A stretch of 64,000 bases of DNA, taken from Planctomycetota bacterium (GTDB taxonomy: Bacteria > Planctomycetota > Phycisphaerae > UBA1845 > PWPN01). Below, one piece after another: positions 1 through 9,415 of this stretch; within the stretch, counting starts at the first letter, position 1, and every line of letters starts with the position of its first letter. The stretch is taken from positions 62,001-126,000 of the forward strand of contig JAKLEZ010000005.1 in NCBI GenBank assembly GCA_022711465.1, given 5' to 3'. Both the position numbers and the translations under genes were made by a program. The notes under the pieces were generated by a model. That model was not told the origin of the DNA, made no database searches, and saw only the letters and a program-made list of their open reading frames with translations.

Positions 1-348
1 CGTCTCGAACCGGTCAAGATTCATACTCATTTCGAGTCGGACTATGGTGCCGCGCCCAAGGTCGAGATGGCCGAGGGCCAGCGGATCACGATGGCCGTGC
101 CTGATTTCGCCTGCCAGAAATGGGTCGGCTTTACCGGCAGAATCGAGGCGAACCCGTTCCACGCGATCTGCCGCGCCCAGATGGACGTCACCATCGACGG
201 CAACTGGCCCAAGCTGGTCGACGAGATGCGCGGCTTCCACTGGATGATGGTTTACGGCGATTGTGCCCGGGAGATCGGATACGCCATCAAGCACCTGGGC
301 ATCAAGTGGCTGAACGTCTCGGCCGAGCCAACTCCTGGAGTGGCGTAG
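1..348 (+). CDS. C-terminal part of a sugar isomerase-like protein (partial)
   Basis: The frame is open from the first base of the window, so the 5' end lies outside it; about 115 residues are visible before the TAG. The visible tail contains CRAQMDVTIDG and later VYGDCAREIGYAIKHLGI. This pattern of a CR-x-Q strand followed by a VYGD strand and a helix recalls the C-terminal domain of the L-fucose/L-arabinose isomerase-like family, which interconverts aldoses and ketoses in the cytoplasm. The metal-binding centre would lie in the missing part, so activity cannot be judged. The next gene starts only 6 bases after the stop, which suggests co-transcription. The family call is tentative; the reading frame itself is clear from codon use and the clean stop. 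Confidence 0.5.
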   Translation, partial: RLEPVKIHTHFESDYGAAPKVEMAEGQRITMAVPDFACQKWVGFTGRIEANPFHAICRAQMDVTIDGNWPKLVDEMRGFHWMMVYGDCAREIGYAIKHLGIKWLNVSAEPTPGVA

Positions 349-354
349 GAGCCG

Positions 355-3234
355 ATGCGAACATCGAGGTTATGGAAGCCGATCATTCGGACTGCCCCGG
401 CGGCCGCAGTGGTCCTGGCAGGCTGTGGTCCGCCTCCCGGTACGGCCCCGATTCTCCGCCACACCGTCGAGACCGTCACGCTCCGCCGGGCAGGGCAACC
501 TCTTGCGCGTGAACCGCTGTTCACCTCGTGGCTGCCAGACGTCGGGAGGATGGGAGAAGAGGTCCGGCGACGGCATTTGCCACCCGATCCGGGATGGGCA
601 AACGTGCTGGCCGAGGAGTTCCGCGAGGCCGCGACCGAGGTCGTACCCGGCTGGCGAATCGTCGACTTCCCTTCGCTGAAGATCGCCACCCTGAACGGGC
701 GGCGGAGTATTGAGATCCGCGGGCCGGCGGACATGAAGGCGCCCTGCGGTCTGGAATGCGACCTGAGCGCCGCCTCCCTCACGGGCCGGGACGCCCGGCT
801 GGATTGGTGTCTCAGCTGCCGATCACCACAGCAAGCAGAGGCCATTCAGGGAATCAGAATCACCGTCACCGCCGGCGGTGACGCCGGCCAGAGCACGTCG
901 ATCACCGTGCCGCTGCAGTCGGGCGTATCACCGGGCTGGGAATGGCAGCACGCGTGGTTGCGGTTCGAGTCGGGAATGCGGAGCGCGACCTTGAGGATCG
1001 TGGCGGAGCGACCTGGCGCCGCGGTCACACTCGGTGCGGTTCGCCTGGCTGCACGGCGATCTGCCCAGCCGGGGAATCCGCCGTCGATTGACTCGGCCGC
1101 CACCCAGGCCGCCGGTCACACCGGCTCCCAGGCCCGCAACTGGCTGGTCGGCGGCAGCTTCGAGACCGGCTCCAGCGGGTTCTACGCCAGCGCCGTCACC
1201 CGTTGGCCCAACGGCGGCGAGCGTGTCATCCCCATCGATTGGCGTCTCTCGGAAGATGCCGCCGAAGGCACCACCGCCCTGGCGATCAGCGTGCCCGAGT
1301 TCGGAGGCCGTGTGGGCTTCGGCCCCGTGAACCTGGACCGGGGAGCCGTCCCCTCGCCGCAGATCCATCTCCGTTTTCTAGCCAAGTCCGCCCGTCCAAC
1401 GAAACTCACCGCCACGTTGCGCAGTCGCGCCAGGACACTCGACCAGCGGACGTTCGTTCTGTCTCCGAGCTGGCAGCGATTCCACAGTCTCTTCCGGATC
1501 AACACCCGCCATGAAGACGACCGACGCGAATGGTCGGCAGCTGAGCTGATCTTCGATTTCGCCGGAGACCGCGTACCGGAGGTCAACGAATGCGGGCTCG
1601 ACGCGGTGGCACTCACCAACTCACCGATTGATTTCTCCGGCCTGCGAAGCGCCCCGGTCGAGATTGGCATCCTTGGACTCCATCCCGAATCGGGTGACCT
1701 TGGGCATCTGATCGACGAGCGGACGAAGGCCTCGGTGACGATCCGGCTGGTGGGCGACTCGTTGGCCGCTCCCTGGGGGACATCGGCCGCAAGCCAGCCG
1801 GCCCGGACGGCCGAAGCCCGGTTCTCAGTCCGCCGCGCAGGCGAGCTGGCCGTCGACGTACTCGATGCCTGGGATCGTCCGGTCGGCAGGCTGACCCGGG
1901 CGATTTCGCTGCCGCCGAGCGGGACGGTGATCGAGAACGTCGACCTGGACGGGCTGACGCGCGGATACTACCGCATTGTGGCCTCGCTCTGGGACGGGAC
2001 GCCGGGGAGCTCGACGATGATCTCCCAGGCCACCTACCCGCTGGGCGTCATCTCCTGGTCGGATGCTGTCCCCAAGGATAGCCCCTACGGGCTCTCGACA
2101 TCGCAGGGCATTGTCTCCGCTCACACGAGCCGCCTGGGCACCCGATGGGTTCGTATGGATTTGCCAACAAAGGAGTTACAGACGGCGTCGACCTCGTGGG
2201 GCTTCGGCGTCTGGGCAGCGATGATGGGTTCCTGCCGCGCCAACCAGGTTGAGGCCATTACCGCGTTGACGCTGCCCGCCGACACCCAGTCGCGCCAAGC
2301 GTTCGTGGAGCAATGGCTGGCGGATGGCTCGCTCTGGCCTAGCGGCGTGCTGGTTCGCCGGCCGTCGATCACCACGCAATCGACGGAGGCCTATCTGGCG
2401 GAGCTGAAGTGGCTGGGCGAGCAGCTTGCTCGGCGGGCGCCGGGCCTGCGGCTGGTGAGCGATTCGCTTGTGGATGGACGGGGCGGGGAGGGTGTCGTGC
2501 TCGGGATCGCCTGCCCCATGACGCCGGTTCCGGAGGAGTGCGAGAGACAACTCGAAGCCATCGGCCACCGCCAGTCGCCAGAGCAGGTGGTGTGGGACCC
2601 TTGTGTGCCGGTTCGTCTTGGGGGAGCGCAACCTCTTGGCACCTCACCGGTTACGTTGGCGTCCCTGGGTCGGGGGGCGGTTCAGCTGCTCGAGAGGCCG
2701 ATCGATCCGGTGGTATCCGCGTCGCACCTGGTCCGGTCGCTGTTGATTCGATCGCTGGCCGTAGCCCAGCTCTCCTGCAGCGAAGCCCTCGCCCTGGATC
2801 CGGTCCGGTCTGCGTTCGATGACGATTGCCGCCGGCTGCATGAGCTGGATCTGTCCCCTCGGCCGGCACTTGTCGCTTTTGACGTGCTGACCGAGTTGCT
2901 GAACCGCGGCACGCTGAAGCGGTGGGTGGATGTACCGGGCGGGACACGGGTGCTGTACTTCGAGGTGAGTGATGGGCGTGGAGTGGCGGCGGTGTGGCGG
3001 CCCTACGGGATGAGTCCCACCCGGCTGGCGCTGTCGGGCTTGGGGTCATCGGTCACCGTGATGGACTGCCTCGGGGCGGTGGAGCCTGTGGTCGTGGAGG
3101 CCGCTTGTCGAGTGGTCGAGGCGAATGAAGTCGTTCGCTTTCTGATCGCCGCGGATCGGGACCGGCCGGCGCTGCAACGATCGCTGGAGGAGATCCGCGT
3201 TCTCCTCGACACCCCGAATCAGGTGGCACGTTGA
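355..3234 (+). CDS. Large secreted lipoprotein, possible glycoside hydrolase-like
   Basis: 959 residues. The N-terminus has two arginines, a hydrophobic run and a lipobox-like LAGC at about residues 22-25, so it is probably a lipoprotein. Residues 100-430 look like two beta-sandwich modules of the carbohydrate-binding type; the second opens with NWLVGGSFETGSSGF, a common start of such modules. From about residue 580 the sequence changes to alternating strands and helices (LGTRWVRMD near residue 600, then AELKWLGEQLARRAPGL), as in the TIM barrels of GH39/GH42-like proteins. I cannot identify a catalytic Glu pair with confidence. It follows the isomerase-like gene by 6 bases, so a role in saccharide breakdown is plausible but inferred. 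Confidence 0.6.
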   Translation: MRTSRLWKPIIRTAPAAAVVLAGCGPPPGTAPILRHTVETVTLRRAGQPLAREPLFTSWLPDVGRMGEEVRRRHLPPDPGWANVLAEEFREAATEVVPGWRIVDFPSLKIATLNGRRSIEIRGPADMKAPCGLECDLSAASLTGRDARLDWCLSCRSPQQAEAIQGIRITVTAGGDAGQSTSITVPLQSGVSPGWEWQHAWLRFESGMRSATLRIVAERPGAAVTLGAVRLAARRSAQPGNPPSIDSAATQAAGHTGSQARNWLVGGSFETGSSGFYASAVTRWPNGGERVIPIDWRLSEDAAEGTTALAISVPEFGGRVGFGPVNLDRGAVPSPQIHLRFLAKSARPTKLTATLRSRARTLDQRTFVLSPSWQRFHSLFRINTRHEDDRREWSAAELIFDFAGDRVPEVNECGLDAVALTNSPIDFSGLRSAPVEIGILGLHPESGDLGHLIDERTKASVTIRLVGDSLAAPWGTSAASQPARTAEARFSVRRAGELAVDVLDAWDRPVGRLTRAISLPPSGTVIENVDLDGLTRGYYRIVASLWDGTPGSSTMISQATYPLGVISWSDAVPKDSPYGLSTSQGIVSAHTSRLGTRWVRMDLPTKELQTASTSWGFGVWAAMMGSCRANQVEAITALTLPADTQSRQAFVEQWLADGSLWPSGVLVRRPSITTQSTEAYLAELKWLGEQLARRAPGLRLVSDSLVDGRGGEGVVLGIACPMTPVPEECERQLEAIGHRQSPEQVVWDPCVPVRLGGAQPLGTSPVTLASLGRGAVQLLERPIDPVVSASHLVRSLLIRSLAVAQLSCSEALALDPVRSAFDDDCRRLHELDLSPRPALVAFDVLTELLNRGTLKRWVDVPGGTRVLYFEVSDGRGVAAVWRPYGMSPTRLALSGLGSSVTVMDCLGAVEPVVVEAACRVVEANEVVRFLIAADRDRPALQRSLEEIRVLLDTPNQVAR

Positions 3235-3258
3235 CTTGCGGACCGCGGGAGATATGAT
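3231..3258 (+). promoter_or_regulatory. Sigma-70-like promoter for the LysM lipoprotein gene
   Basis: TTGACT at 3231-3236 and TATGAT at 3253-3258 are 16 bases apart, each matching five of six bases of the consensus. The -35 box overlaps the TGA stop of the preceding gene. Transcription would begin near 3265, giving a leader of about 85 bases before the LysM gene, whose AAGGAG lies just upstream of its ATG. Confidence 0.55.
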
Positions 3259-3349
3259 CGACCCGGGACTTGCCGGTCGTCGCCCACGAAACGCGGGCGA
3301 TGTTGAAGGGCGGCGAAACGGGACACGGATCGTGACAAGGAGTTGATTC

Positions 3350-3832
3350 ATGAGCGCGAAGATGACTTGGGTACTGATGGTGGGGCTGGGACTGATCGTC
3401 GGGCTTTCGGTGGGCTGCAACAAACCGCAAGCGGAAGAGCCTATTGTGCAGGCTCCGGAGCCGGAGCCTCCTCCTTTCCCGGAGAGCACCGTTCCCTCGG
3501 CCGAGGTGCAGCCGACCAGGCCGGTCGTCACGACCACGCCTCCGCCGCCTCCCCCGCCGCCGGTTGAGACCGCCGCGCCGCCGGTCGACACGGGAACCCC
3601 GGACGCTGCTGCCCGCAAGGCCACGCCTGCACCAAAGGAGCAATACGCATCCAAGAAAGCCTCGTCGAGCGGGCGCACCCACACCGTGAAGAAGGGCGAG
3701 ACGCTGCAGACCATCTCTCAGAAGTACTACGGAACAACCAAGAACTGGCGCAAGATCTACGACGCCAACCGAAAGCAACTGGCCAAGGGACCGGACGAGG
3801 TCATGGTCGGTACCAAGCTGCGGATACCTTGA
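3350..3832 (+). CDS. LysM-domain lipoprotein
   Basis: 160 residues. The signal peptide ends in a lipobox (VGLSVGC, Cys at 23), so the protein should be lipid-anchored outside the cytoplasmic membrane. Residues 24-105 form a linker rich in proline and acidic residues, including runs of prolines, which would span the periplasm. Residues 108-160 are one LysM motif, beginning HTVKKGETLQTISQKYYG and ending in the usual VGTKLRIP strand; LysM binds N-acetylglucosamine chains of peptidoglycan. An AAGGAG precedes the ATG at a good distance, and a promoter-like pair sits upstream. No enzyme domain is present, so it is likely a cell-envelope binding or tethering protein. Confidence 0.85.
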   Translation: MSAKMTWVLMVGLGLIVGLSVGCNKPQAEEPIVQAPEPEPPPFPESTVPSAEVQPTRPVVTTTPPPPPPPPVETAAPPVDTGTPDAAARKATPAPKEQYASKKASSSGRTHTVKKGETLQTISQKYYGTTKNWRKIYDANRKQLAKGPDEVMVGTKLRIP

Positions 3833-4057
3833 TGGTAGTCAGGTTCCCGCGGACTCCGCTCGGCAGGTTCACGGGTCGAGCCTGTCGAAGGCAGTCGAGT
3901 CGTGATCGGTCGTCAGCCATCGGCGGGCGGCCGGCGAACATCGGTGAGGCGGGCATCTGAGAGATGAGGCGGATGGGAAGAGCCCATTCGCAGTGCGAGT
4001 AACGGGCTTCGCCGATCTGTCCAGGATCGACGAAGCCTGTTCCGTCTGGACAACCGG

Positions 4058-6238
4058 ATGGCGAGCGTGGGCAATCCAGGTCAACAACGCCCGGAGAACG
4101 TGTCCCAGGCCGGCACTGGACCGATTCGGTCGAGCATTCTGGAGCGGCCGGTGCAGTTCCTTCGGGGCGTCGGGCCACACCGAGCCAAGATCCTCGCGGA
4201 GATGGGCATCCAGACCGTCGCCGACCTGGTCATGTACTTCCCCTTTCGATTCGAGGAGCAACCCCGGCCACAGACCATCGAATCGCTTCGTCTCGACGAG
4301 CCGGCGACGGTGATCGGCAGGGTCGAGTCGGTGAAATCGCGCCGCGGTTGCGGCCGGTTCGGCCCCTCCGTGCTGAACGTCATTCTCCGCGACGGAACTG
4401 GGCGGATGCGGGTCACCTGGTTCAACGCGGACTATCTCAGCGATCGCATCCAGCGCGGGCAGGTCCTCCGCGTGTTCGGCAAGGTCGGCGTGGAAGGGGA
4501 TCTGGGGCAACTGACCAATCCGAAGGTCGAGTGGCTTGATTCGGACGATGATCCGGCCGATTGGGACTTCGGCCGTCTGGTGCCCATCTACCGGGCTTGC
4601 GGTCATCTGGCTTCCGGCCAGATCGCCCGGATCGTCGCGTCCGTACTCGATGAAGCGGTAGCCGTGATCAGCGAGCCGCTGCCGGCATGGCTGCTTCGCC
4701 GGCGGGAGCTGCCTTCGCGCGGGACGGCGATCACAGCGATGCATCGCCCTCAAACACTCGAGGAGATCGCCCCGGCCCGGCGGCGGCTGGCCTACGAGGA
4801 ACTGCTGCTCATGCAGCTGGCGGTGACGCTCCGGCGGGGTTGGGCGGCCCGCAACCTGCAAGCCCCTCCCTTGCCGACCAGCGAGAAGGTCAATCTGCGG
4901 ATCCGCCGGCGGTTTCCGTTCGCTCTGACCGAATCACAGAACCGGGTCATCCGGGAAATCGTCGCCGACCTCGCCCGGACACGCCCGATGACCCGCTTGT
5001 TGCAGGGTGATGTCGGCAGCGGCAAGACCGTCGTCGCCCTCTACGCGGCCCTGGTGACCGTGGCCAACCACCGGCAGTGTGCGATCCTCGCTCCGACCGA
5101 GGTGCTTGCCAGCCAACATCATGCAAGCATTGAGAAGTACCTAGCGGGAAGCCGAGTGCGTCGCTGCCTGCTCACCGGCCGGACCGCCAAAGCCGCGCGG
5201 CGGCAAGCCCTGGACGCCATCGCCCGAGGCGAAATGGACCTGGTGGTCGGCACGCAGGCCCTGCTTGAGACCACGATCTGCTTCCCGTCCCTGGGCCTGG
5301 TGATCGTCGACGAACAGCACAAGTTCGGCGTCATCCAGCGAGCGACGCTGAAGAACACTCCCCTGGCCGGAGAGACGACCGGCCCGCCGGCCGTGCCTCA
5401 CTACCTGGTCATGACGGCCACGCCCATCCCGCGAACGCTGTCCATGACCGTGTTCGGCGATCTGGACGTCTCGGTCATCGACAAGCTCCCGCCCGGCCGT
5501 CAGCCGATCACCACTCGGATGATCACGCCGCGGCAGGAACCCGACGCCTGGTCCGCGGTCCGCCGACGGATCGCCTCCGGCGATCAGGCGTACGTCGTCT
5601 ATCCGCTGGTGGAAGAATCGGACGCCCTGGACCTCAAGGCCGCGACGGCAGAAGTGGACCGGGTCGCTCACGAGCTGCTGCCCGGCACGCGGGTCGGACT
5701 GCTGCACGGCCGAATGAAGAAGCATGAGAAGGCCACGGTGATGCAGGACTTCATCGAGCACCGGCTGGATGTCCTGGTTTCAACGACGGTGATCGAGGTC
5801 GGCGTGGATGTACCCAACGCGACCATCATGGTCGTCCAGCACGCGGAGCGGTACGGGCTGTCTGCCCTGCACCAGTTGCGCGGCCGGGTCGGTCGAGGCA
5901 GCAAGCCATCGGCCTGCCTGCTGATGAGCGAAGGGCGGGGCGGACTCGCGGCACGACGACTGAAGGTCCTGTGCCAGACCACCGATGGCTTCAAGATCGC
6001 CGAGGAGGATCTGGCCCTGCGTGGACCGGGCGAGCTGCTGGGCACCCGCCAGCACGGCTTCCCCGAGTTCCTGGTGGCCAACCTGGTCGAGGACGTGGAT
6101 CTGCTCATGAAGGCCCGCGACGATGCCGCCCGGATCGTGCGCGAGGACGCCGGCCTCCGCCGACCGCACCATGTGGTGCTGAAAGCCGAGTTGCGTCGGA
6201 AGTTCCGCGACAAGATAGCGTTAATCGACGTGGGATGA
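4058..6238 (+). CDS. recG: ATP-dependent DNA helicase RecG
   Basis: 726 residues, close to the usual length of RecG. The protein remodels stalled replication forks and Holliday junctions. An N-terminal helical part (ERPVQFLRGVGPHRAKIL) leads into the wedge OB domain at about residues 85-170. The superfamily 2 helicase core follows: Walker A GDVGSGKT near residue 316, the DExH-type box VDEQHKFG near 417, motif III MTATPIPRT, and the C-terminal RecA lobe with HGRMKKHEK, STTVIEVGVDVPNA and QLRGRVGRG. The TRG-like tail GPGELLGTRQHG is intact. The ATG at 4058 lacks a strong ribosome binding site, but it leaves a complete N-terminus. Confidence 0.97.
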   Translation: MASVGNPGQQRPENVSQAGTGPIRSSILERPVQFLRGVGPHRAKILAEMGIQTVADLVMYFPFRFEEQPRPQTIESLRLDEPATVIGRVESVKSRRGCGRFGPSVLNVILRDGTGRMRVTWFNADYLSDRIQRGQVLRVFGKVGVEGDLGQLTNPKVEWLDSDDDPADWDFGRLVPIYRACGHLASGQIARIVASVLDEAVAVISEPLPAWLLRRRELPSRGTAITAMHRPQTLEEIAPARRRLAYEELLLMQLAVTLRRGWAARNLQAPPLPTSEKVNLRIRRRFPFALTESQNRVIREIVADLARTRPMTRLLQGDVGSGKTVVALYAALVTVANHRQCAILAPTEVLASQHHASIEKYLAGSRVRRCLLTGRTAKAARRQALDAIARGEMDLVVGTQALLETTICFPSLGLVIVDEQHKFGVIQRATLKNTPLAGETTGPPAVPHYLVMTATPIPRTLSMTVFGDLDVSVIDKLPPGRQPITTRMITPRQEPDAWSAVRRRIASGDQAYVVYPLVEESDALDLKAATAEVDRVAHELLPGTRVGLLHGRMKKHEKATVMQDFIEHRLDVLVSTTVIEVGVDVPNATIMVVQHAERYGLSALHQLRGRVGRGSKPSACLLMSEGRGGLAARRLKVLCQTTDGFKIAEEDLALRGPGELLGTRQHGFPEFLVANLVEDVDLLMKARDDAARIVREDAGLRRPHHVVLKAELRRKFRDKIALIDVG

Positions 6239-6372
6239 TACAGTAGTGGCTGTGTGTGAGCGGACCGGAGGGCCGGCGAGCCTGGGGGCGATGCCGCGGA
6301 CGTGGCGGCCGATGTGGGTGAAGACGGTCCGCCGAGCGGCGACCACACACGATCAAAGCACGAGTGGAGACC

Positions 6373-6762
6373 ATGCAGGGGCTAGACGATCTGAAGTATG
6401 ACGCGAACGGGCTGATCGCGGCCGTTGTGCAGGACGCCGAGACCGGCGAGATCCTGATGATGGCCTACATGAACAAGACCAGCCTGGCGGAGTCGATTCG
6501 GACCGGCAAGACGCATTTCTGGTCGCGATCCCGGCAGAAATACTGGATGAAAGGTGAGAGCAGCGGGCACACTCAGGACATCCAGGAGGTCTTCGTTGAC
6601 TGCGACCTGGACACGATCCTGGTCAAAGTCAAACAGCACGGCGCCGCCTGCCACGAGGGGTACAAGAACTGCTTCTTCCGCAGATTCGACTCCGCGTCAC
6701 AGGAGTGGAAGGTCTGTGCGAAGCGGATGCTGGATCCCGAGAAGATCTACGGCAAGAAGTAG
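6373..6762 (+). CDS. hisI: Phosphoribosyl-AMP cyclohydrolase
   Basis: 129 residues from the ATG; an in-frame GTG at 6364 is an alternative start. The enzyme opens the adenine ring of phosphoribosyl-AMP in the third step of histidine synthesis. The family motifs are intact: MMAYMNKTSL near the N-terminus, THFWSRSRQKYWMKGESSG, the metal-binding DCDLDTILVKV, and the zinc-ligand region GAACHEGYKNCFFR. It is the stand-alone form without the HisE pyrophosphohydrolase. No other his gene is nearby, so the pathway is dispersed, as often seen in planctomycetes. The gap from recG is 134 bases. Confidence 0.95.
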   Translation: MQGLDDLKYDANGLIAAVVQDAETGEILMMAYMNKTSLAESIRTGKTHFWSRSRQKYWMKGESSGHTQDIQEVFVDCDLDTILVKVKQHGAACHEGYKNCFFRRFDSASQEWKVCAKRMLDPEKIYGKK

Positions 6763-6798
6763 CCCGCTCGAATCGACCGGGGGCAGGGGGAGTGATAC

Positions 6799-8733
6799 AT
6801 GCCTGATCCGAAACCGATCAGCACGACGCCTGGACGCACCCGCTTCACCTGGTTTCTTGCAGCAGTGGCTGGGATGGCGGCTTTGGCCATGGGTTACGGT
6901 CTGGTGGGGGCGTCCGAACCGCTGGTTTCATCCCAGACAGTCCGGCTCGCGTTTCGGATCTGCGCCGGTCTGTTCGTGCTCAGTCGATTGCTCATGCTCG
7001 TTCCGCTGCCCGGGCTGGGTGTCCGGCTCCGCTGCTGGTGGGTGGATTACGTCCTGCTGCTCGGAGGCCTGGCTTGGTGGCTGCTGAACCTGTCACGCGG
7101 ACCGATAGTGCTCGAATTGATCACCTGCTACTGCCTGGCGATGGCTGTCTGGGCGATCGTGTATGAAGGCCTGAAATCCCTGACCCGCGGGGCGGAAAAC
7201 GGCCGGGTCCGTGCGGCCGGCTGGCGTCTGCTCACCACCGGGCTCTTTCTGGTGATCCTCGGCGGCGCGGTCCTCGCCCTGCCCGCCTGCTGGCACGGGG
7301 AGTACCCCGTTCCCACCGAGGGCGACTATGTCGGGTACCGGCTGGCGTCCCACTGGCTGAGATGCACGTTCACCGCGACGGCGGCTCTGACTGGAACCGG
7401 GCTGAGCCTCATCGACATCGGCCAGGAGCTGAGTCGTGCGGGCCAGACGGTCGTCCTGGTGCTGATGCAGTTCGGCGGACTGGCGATCCTGGCGATCGGA
7501 GCGGCGGCCGGCTGGCGGCTGCGGCGGCTGGCGGGCTGGGGCTGCGAGGACGACAACTGCTCGCCGCACGGGCCGGCTTGGCTGATCGTGTTCACGCTGA
7601 TCCTCGCCCTGGGCCTGGAGGCGGCCGGCGCCTGGATCCTGCTCCCCATGTGGGGCGACGACACCCACCCCCCGCTTTCGATCCACAACGACCAGCTGTT
7701 CGCCGCGGCATTCCATGCCGTCAGCGCCTTCTGCAACGTCGGGCTGACCCTGGAGAGCAACGGGCTGGTGGCCAAGGCCGGCCACTACGGCGTCTTCGCG
7801 GCCATCCTGCCGCTGATGATCCTCGGCAGCCTGGGCGGGCCGGTGCTCTACGATCTGTTCCGACGGGTGCTCCACCTGCGCGGTCTCGGGCTGTCGTATC
7901 TGTCCCGGCACTTCTGGCTGGCCGTGGCGGGCAGTGCGGTGGTGACCGCCCTGGGTGCTGCCCTGCTGGTCGGCATCGAGAAATCACCCCCCCGCTGGCA
8001 ACTGCGAAACCCGCGCCCGGACACGCCCGGCCGGCTGATGGTGGCCACGGTCCCGAGCACGAGCACGCCGGCCACGGCCGTCCCCTCGAGTTCTGCCGCG
8101 CCGGCCAGTGCGGAGAGTCCGCCCAGTCAGCCTTCGGAGCGAGCCAAGGCCGAGCGACTCCAGAGCCAGAGCCGTGGGCAGTGCTGGGCCTCGGCTTTCT
8201 TCCAGAGTGCGGCGGCCCGCACCGGCGGCATGCGCATCGTGCGCCTGGACGAGAACTCCATGGCGCCAGCCAGCCGGCTCGTGCTGATCTGCCTGATGCT
8301 GGCCGGGGGCGAAGTGGGAGGCACGGCCGGAGGAATCCGCCTGATGGTGCTGTTCCTCATCCTGGGCACCCTCTTCTCCAGATCCGCTTCGTCGACCGAC
8401 GCCACTTCCTTCAAGCGAGCCGTCGCAAGGCAGCATGTCCTGACCATCGCAGTCGGAGCGACCCTCTCTTTACTGGTAATCGTCGCCCTGACCACCCTGG
8501 CCCTGACCTTCCGCGAGGCCGGCTCACCTCAGGCCTGCCTGTTCGAGGCGGTCAGCGTCGGCTGCAATGTCGGCTTCTCGGCCGGCTTGACCGGCCCTCA
8601 CCTGTCCACCCAGGGCATCGTCATCCTGATCCTCTCGATGCTCCTTTCACGCATTGTTCCCCTGGCAATCCTGCTTCGAAGCCGCCTTGTATCGCTTGCC
8701 ACCGTCCATCCCCAGCGCGGAGAGAACGACTGA
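6799..8733 (+). CDS. TrkH/KtrB-type potassium uptake membrane subunit
   Basis: 644 residues of largely hydrophobic sequence forming the potassium-conducting subunit of a Trk/Ktr system. The four selectivity-filter loops can be seen in order: TATAALTGTGLSLIDIG, FHAVSAFCNVGLTLES, SAAARTGGMRIVRLDE and FEAVSVGCNVGFSAGLTG. The first half has extra membrane helices before the first loop (about residues 10-160). Between the second and third loops, near residues 405-460, there is an unusual hydrophilic insert rich in Ala, Ser, Pro and Thr. No TrkA/KtrA regulatory subunit is encoded beside it. The start has a GGGGGAG motif upstream. Confidence 0.9.
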   Translation: MPDPKPISTTPGRTRFTWFLAAVAGMAALAMGYGLVGASEPLVSSQTVRLAFRICAGLFVLSRLLMLVPLPGLGVRLRCWWVDYVLLLGGLAWWLLNLSRGPIVLELITCYCLAMAVWAIVYEGLKSLTRGAENGRVRAAGWRLLTTGLFLVILGGAVLALPACWHGEYPVPTEGDYVGYRLASHWLRCTFTATAALTGTGLSLIDIGQELSRAGQTVVLVLMQFGGLAILAIGAAAGWRLRRLAGWGCEDDNCSPHGPAWLIVFTLILALGLEAAGAWILLPMWGDDTHPPLSIHNDQLFAAAFHAVSAFCNVGLTLESNGLVAKAGHYGVFAAILPLMILGSLGGPVLYDLFRRVLHLRGLGLSYLSRHFWLAVAGSAVVTALGAALLVGIEKSPPRWQLRNPRPDTPGRLMVATVPSTSTPATAVPSSSAAPASAESPPSQPSERAKAERLQSQSRGQCWASAFFQSAAARTGGMRIVRLDENSMAPASRLVLICLMLAGGEVGGTAGGIRLMVLFLILGTLFSRSASSTDATSFKRAVARQHVLTIAVGATLSLLVIVALTTLALTFREAGSPQACLFEAVSVGCNVGFSAGLTGPHLSTQGIVILILSMLLSRIVPLAILLRSRLVSLATVHPQRGEND

Positions 8734-8809
8734 GACAGCTCAGAGCAAGGCTTCGAGATAATTCGGGAGAAAAGGGGAAAAGCGGATCGCCGACGCCAAC
8801 TCGCCCGGC

Positions 8810-9016
8810 TCAGGCCAGGCACAGCCGCCGGCCGGCTTCCACGGGCACCGCGGAGCAGTCGGATTCCGGTCGAGGCGGCGGCGAGACGAGCGCGGCAGTC
8901 TTCTGCATCTGACTGACGAGTTGGGCAACGCTGAGCCGGGGAAACTCACCCTCTGGACAGGCGCAGGGATGGCAAGCCATCAGTCCTGGACACTGCATGC
9001 ACTTGGGCATGGGCAT
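8810..9016 (-). CDS. Small Cys-rich hypothetical protein
   Basis: 68 residues. The start at 9016 was chosen because GAGAGGA lies a short distance upstream, while the longer frame has no such site. The N-terminus carries a tight cluster, KCMQCPGLMACHPCACPEG, with two CxxC units, a third nearby Cys and a His, as would bind zinc or an iron-sulfur cluster. Two more cysteines lie near the C-terminus. There is no signal peptide or membrane segment. A promoter-like pair at 9077-9105 faces this ORF. I do not recognise a family, and coding status rests on the Cys cluster, the ribosome binding site and the promoter. Confidence 0.45.
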   Translation of the reverse strand: MPMPKCMQCPGLMACHPCACPEGEFPRLSVAQLVSQMQKTAALVSPPPRPESDCSAVPVEAGRRLCLA

Positions 9017-9415
9017 GGATTCCGTCCTCTCGATGCGGACACCTGCCGCCCCTCGCGGGGCATCGCTGCCTACTCGGTTATACCCAGGATGATCGGCATA
9101 AGCAACCGTTTTCCATAGTATTAGCTGCACCAATAACAGGCGATATTCCGTTTGCATGCACTAATGCTCAGCCCCAGCTGCGAGAGGCCTGGATTGAACA
9201 TAACCCTTTTCCCCACAACGCAATATCACGGTCTCGCGTGAAACGGTGCCGCGGTCAGGTTTTTCGGTCCTTAGCAGCACCCGGTGGCCCGGTACCGGCG
9301 TTGTCCCCCACACCCGCGGGCCGGAAAAAGCGGGCGATGTCAACACGGCCCCCCCCGCTAGTCGATCTATGAGGGGGTAACGATCTCTCGGTCATGGTCA
9401 GAGGCAGGTGCACTG
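9017..9415. other. Intergenic region between divergent genes
   Basis: About 400 bases between the small minus-strand Cys-rich ORF and the plus-strand STAS gene. Apart from the promoter-like pair at 9077-9105 and several G/C runs near 9300-9375, I see no convincing gene, RNA or terminator here. It is more A/T-rich than its surroundings around 9100-9160, as expected for a promoter region. Confidence 0.4.
9077..9105 (-). promoter_or_regulatory. Promoter-like site facing the small Cys-rich ORF
   Basis: Read on the minus strand, TTGCTT (9105-9100) is followed after 17 bases by TATAAC (9082-9077). The -10 box matches five of six consensus bases, while the -35 box is weak. The predicted start lies about 55 bases before the ATG at 9016. 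Confidence 0.35.
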
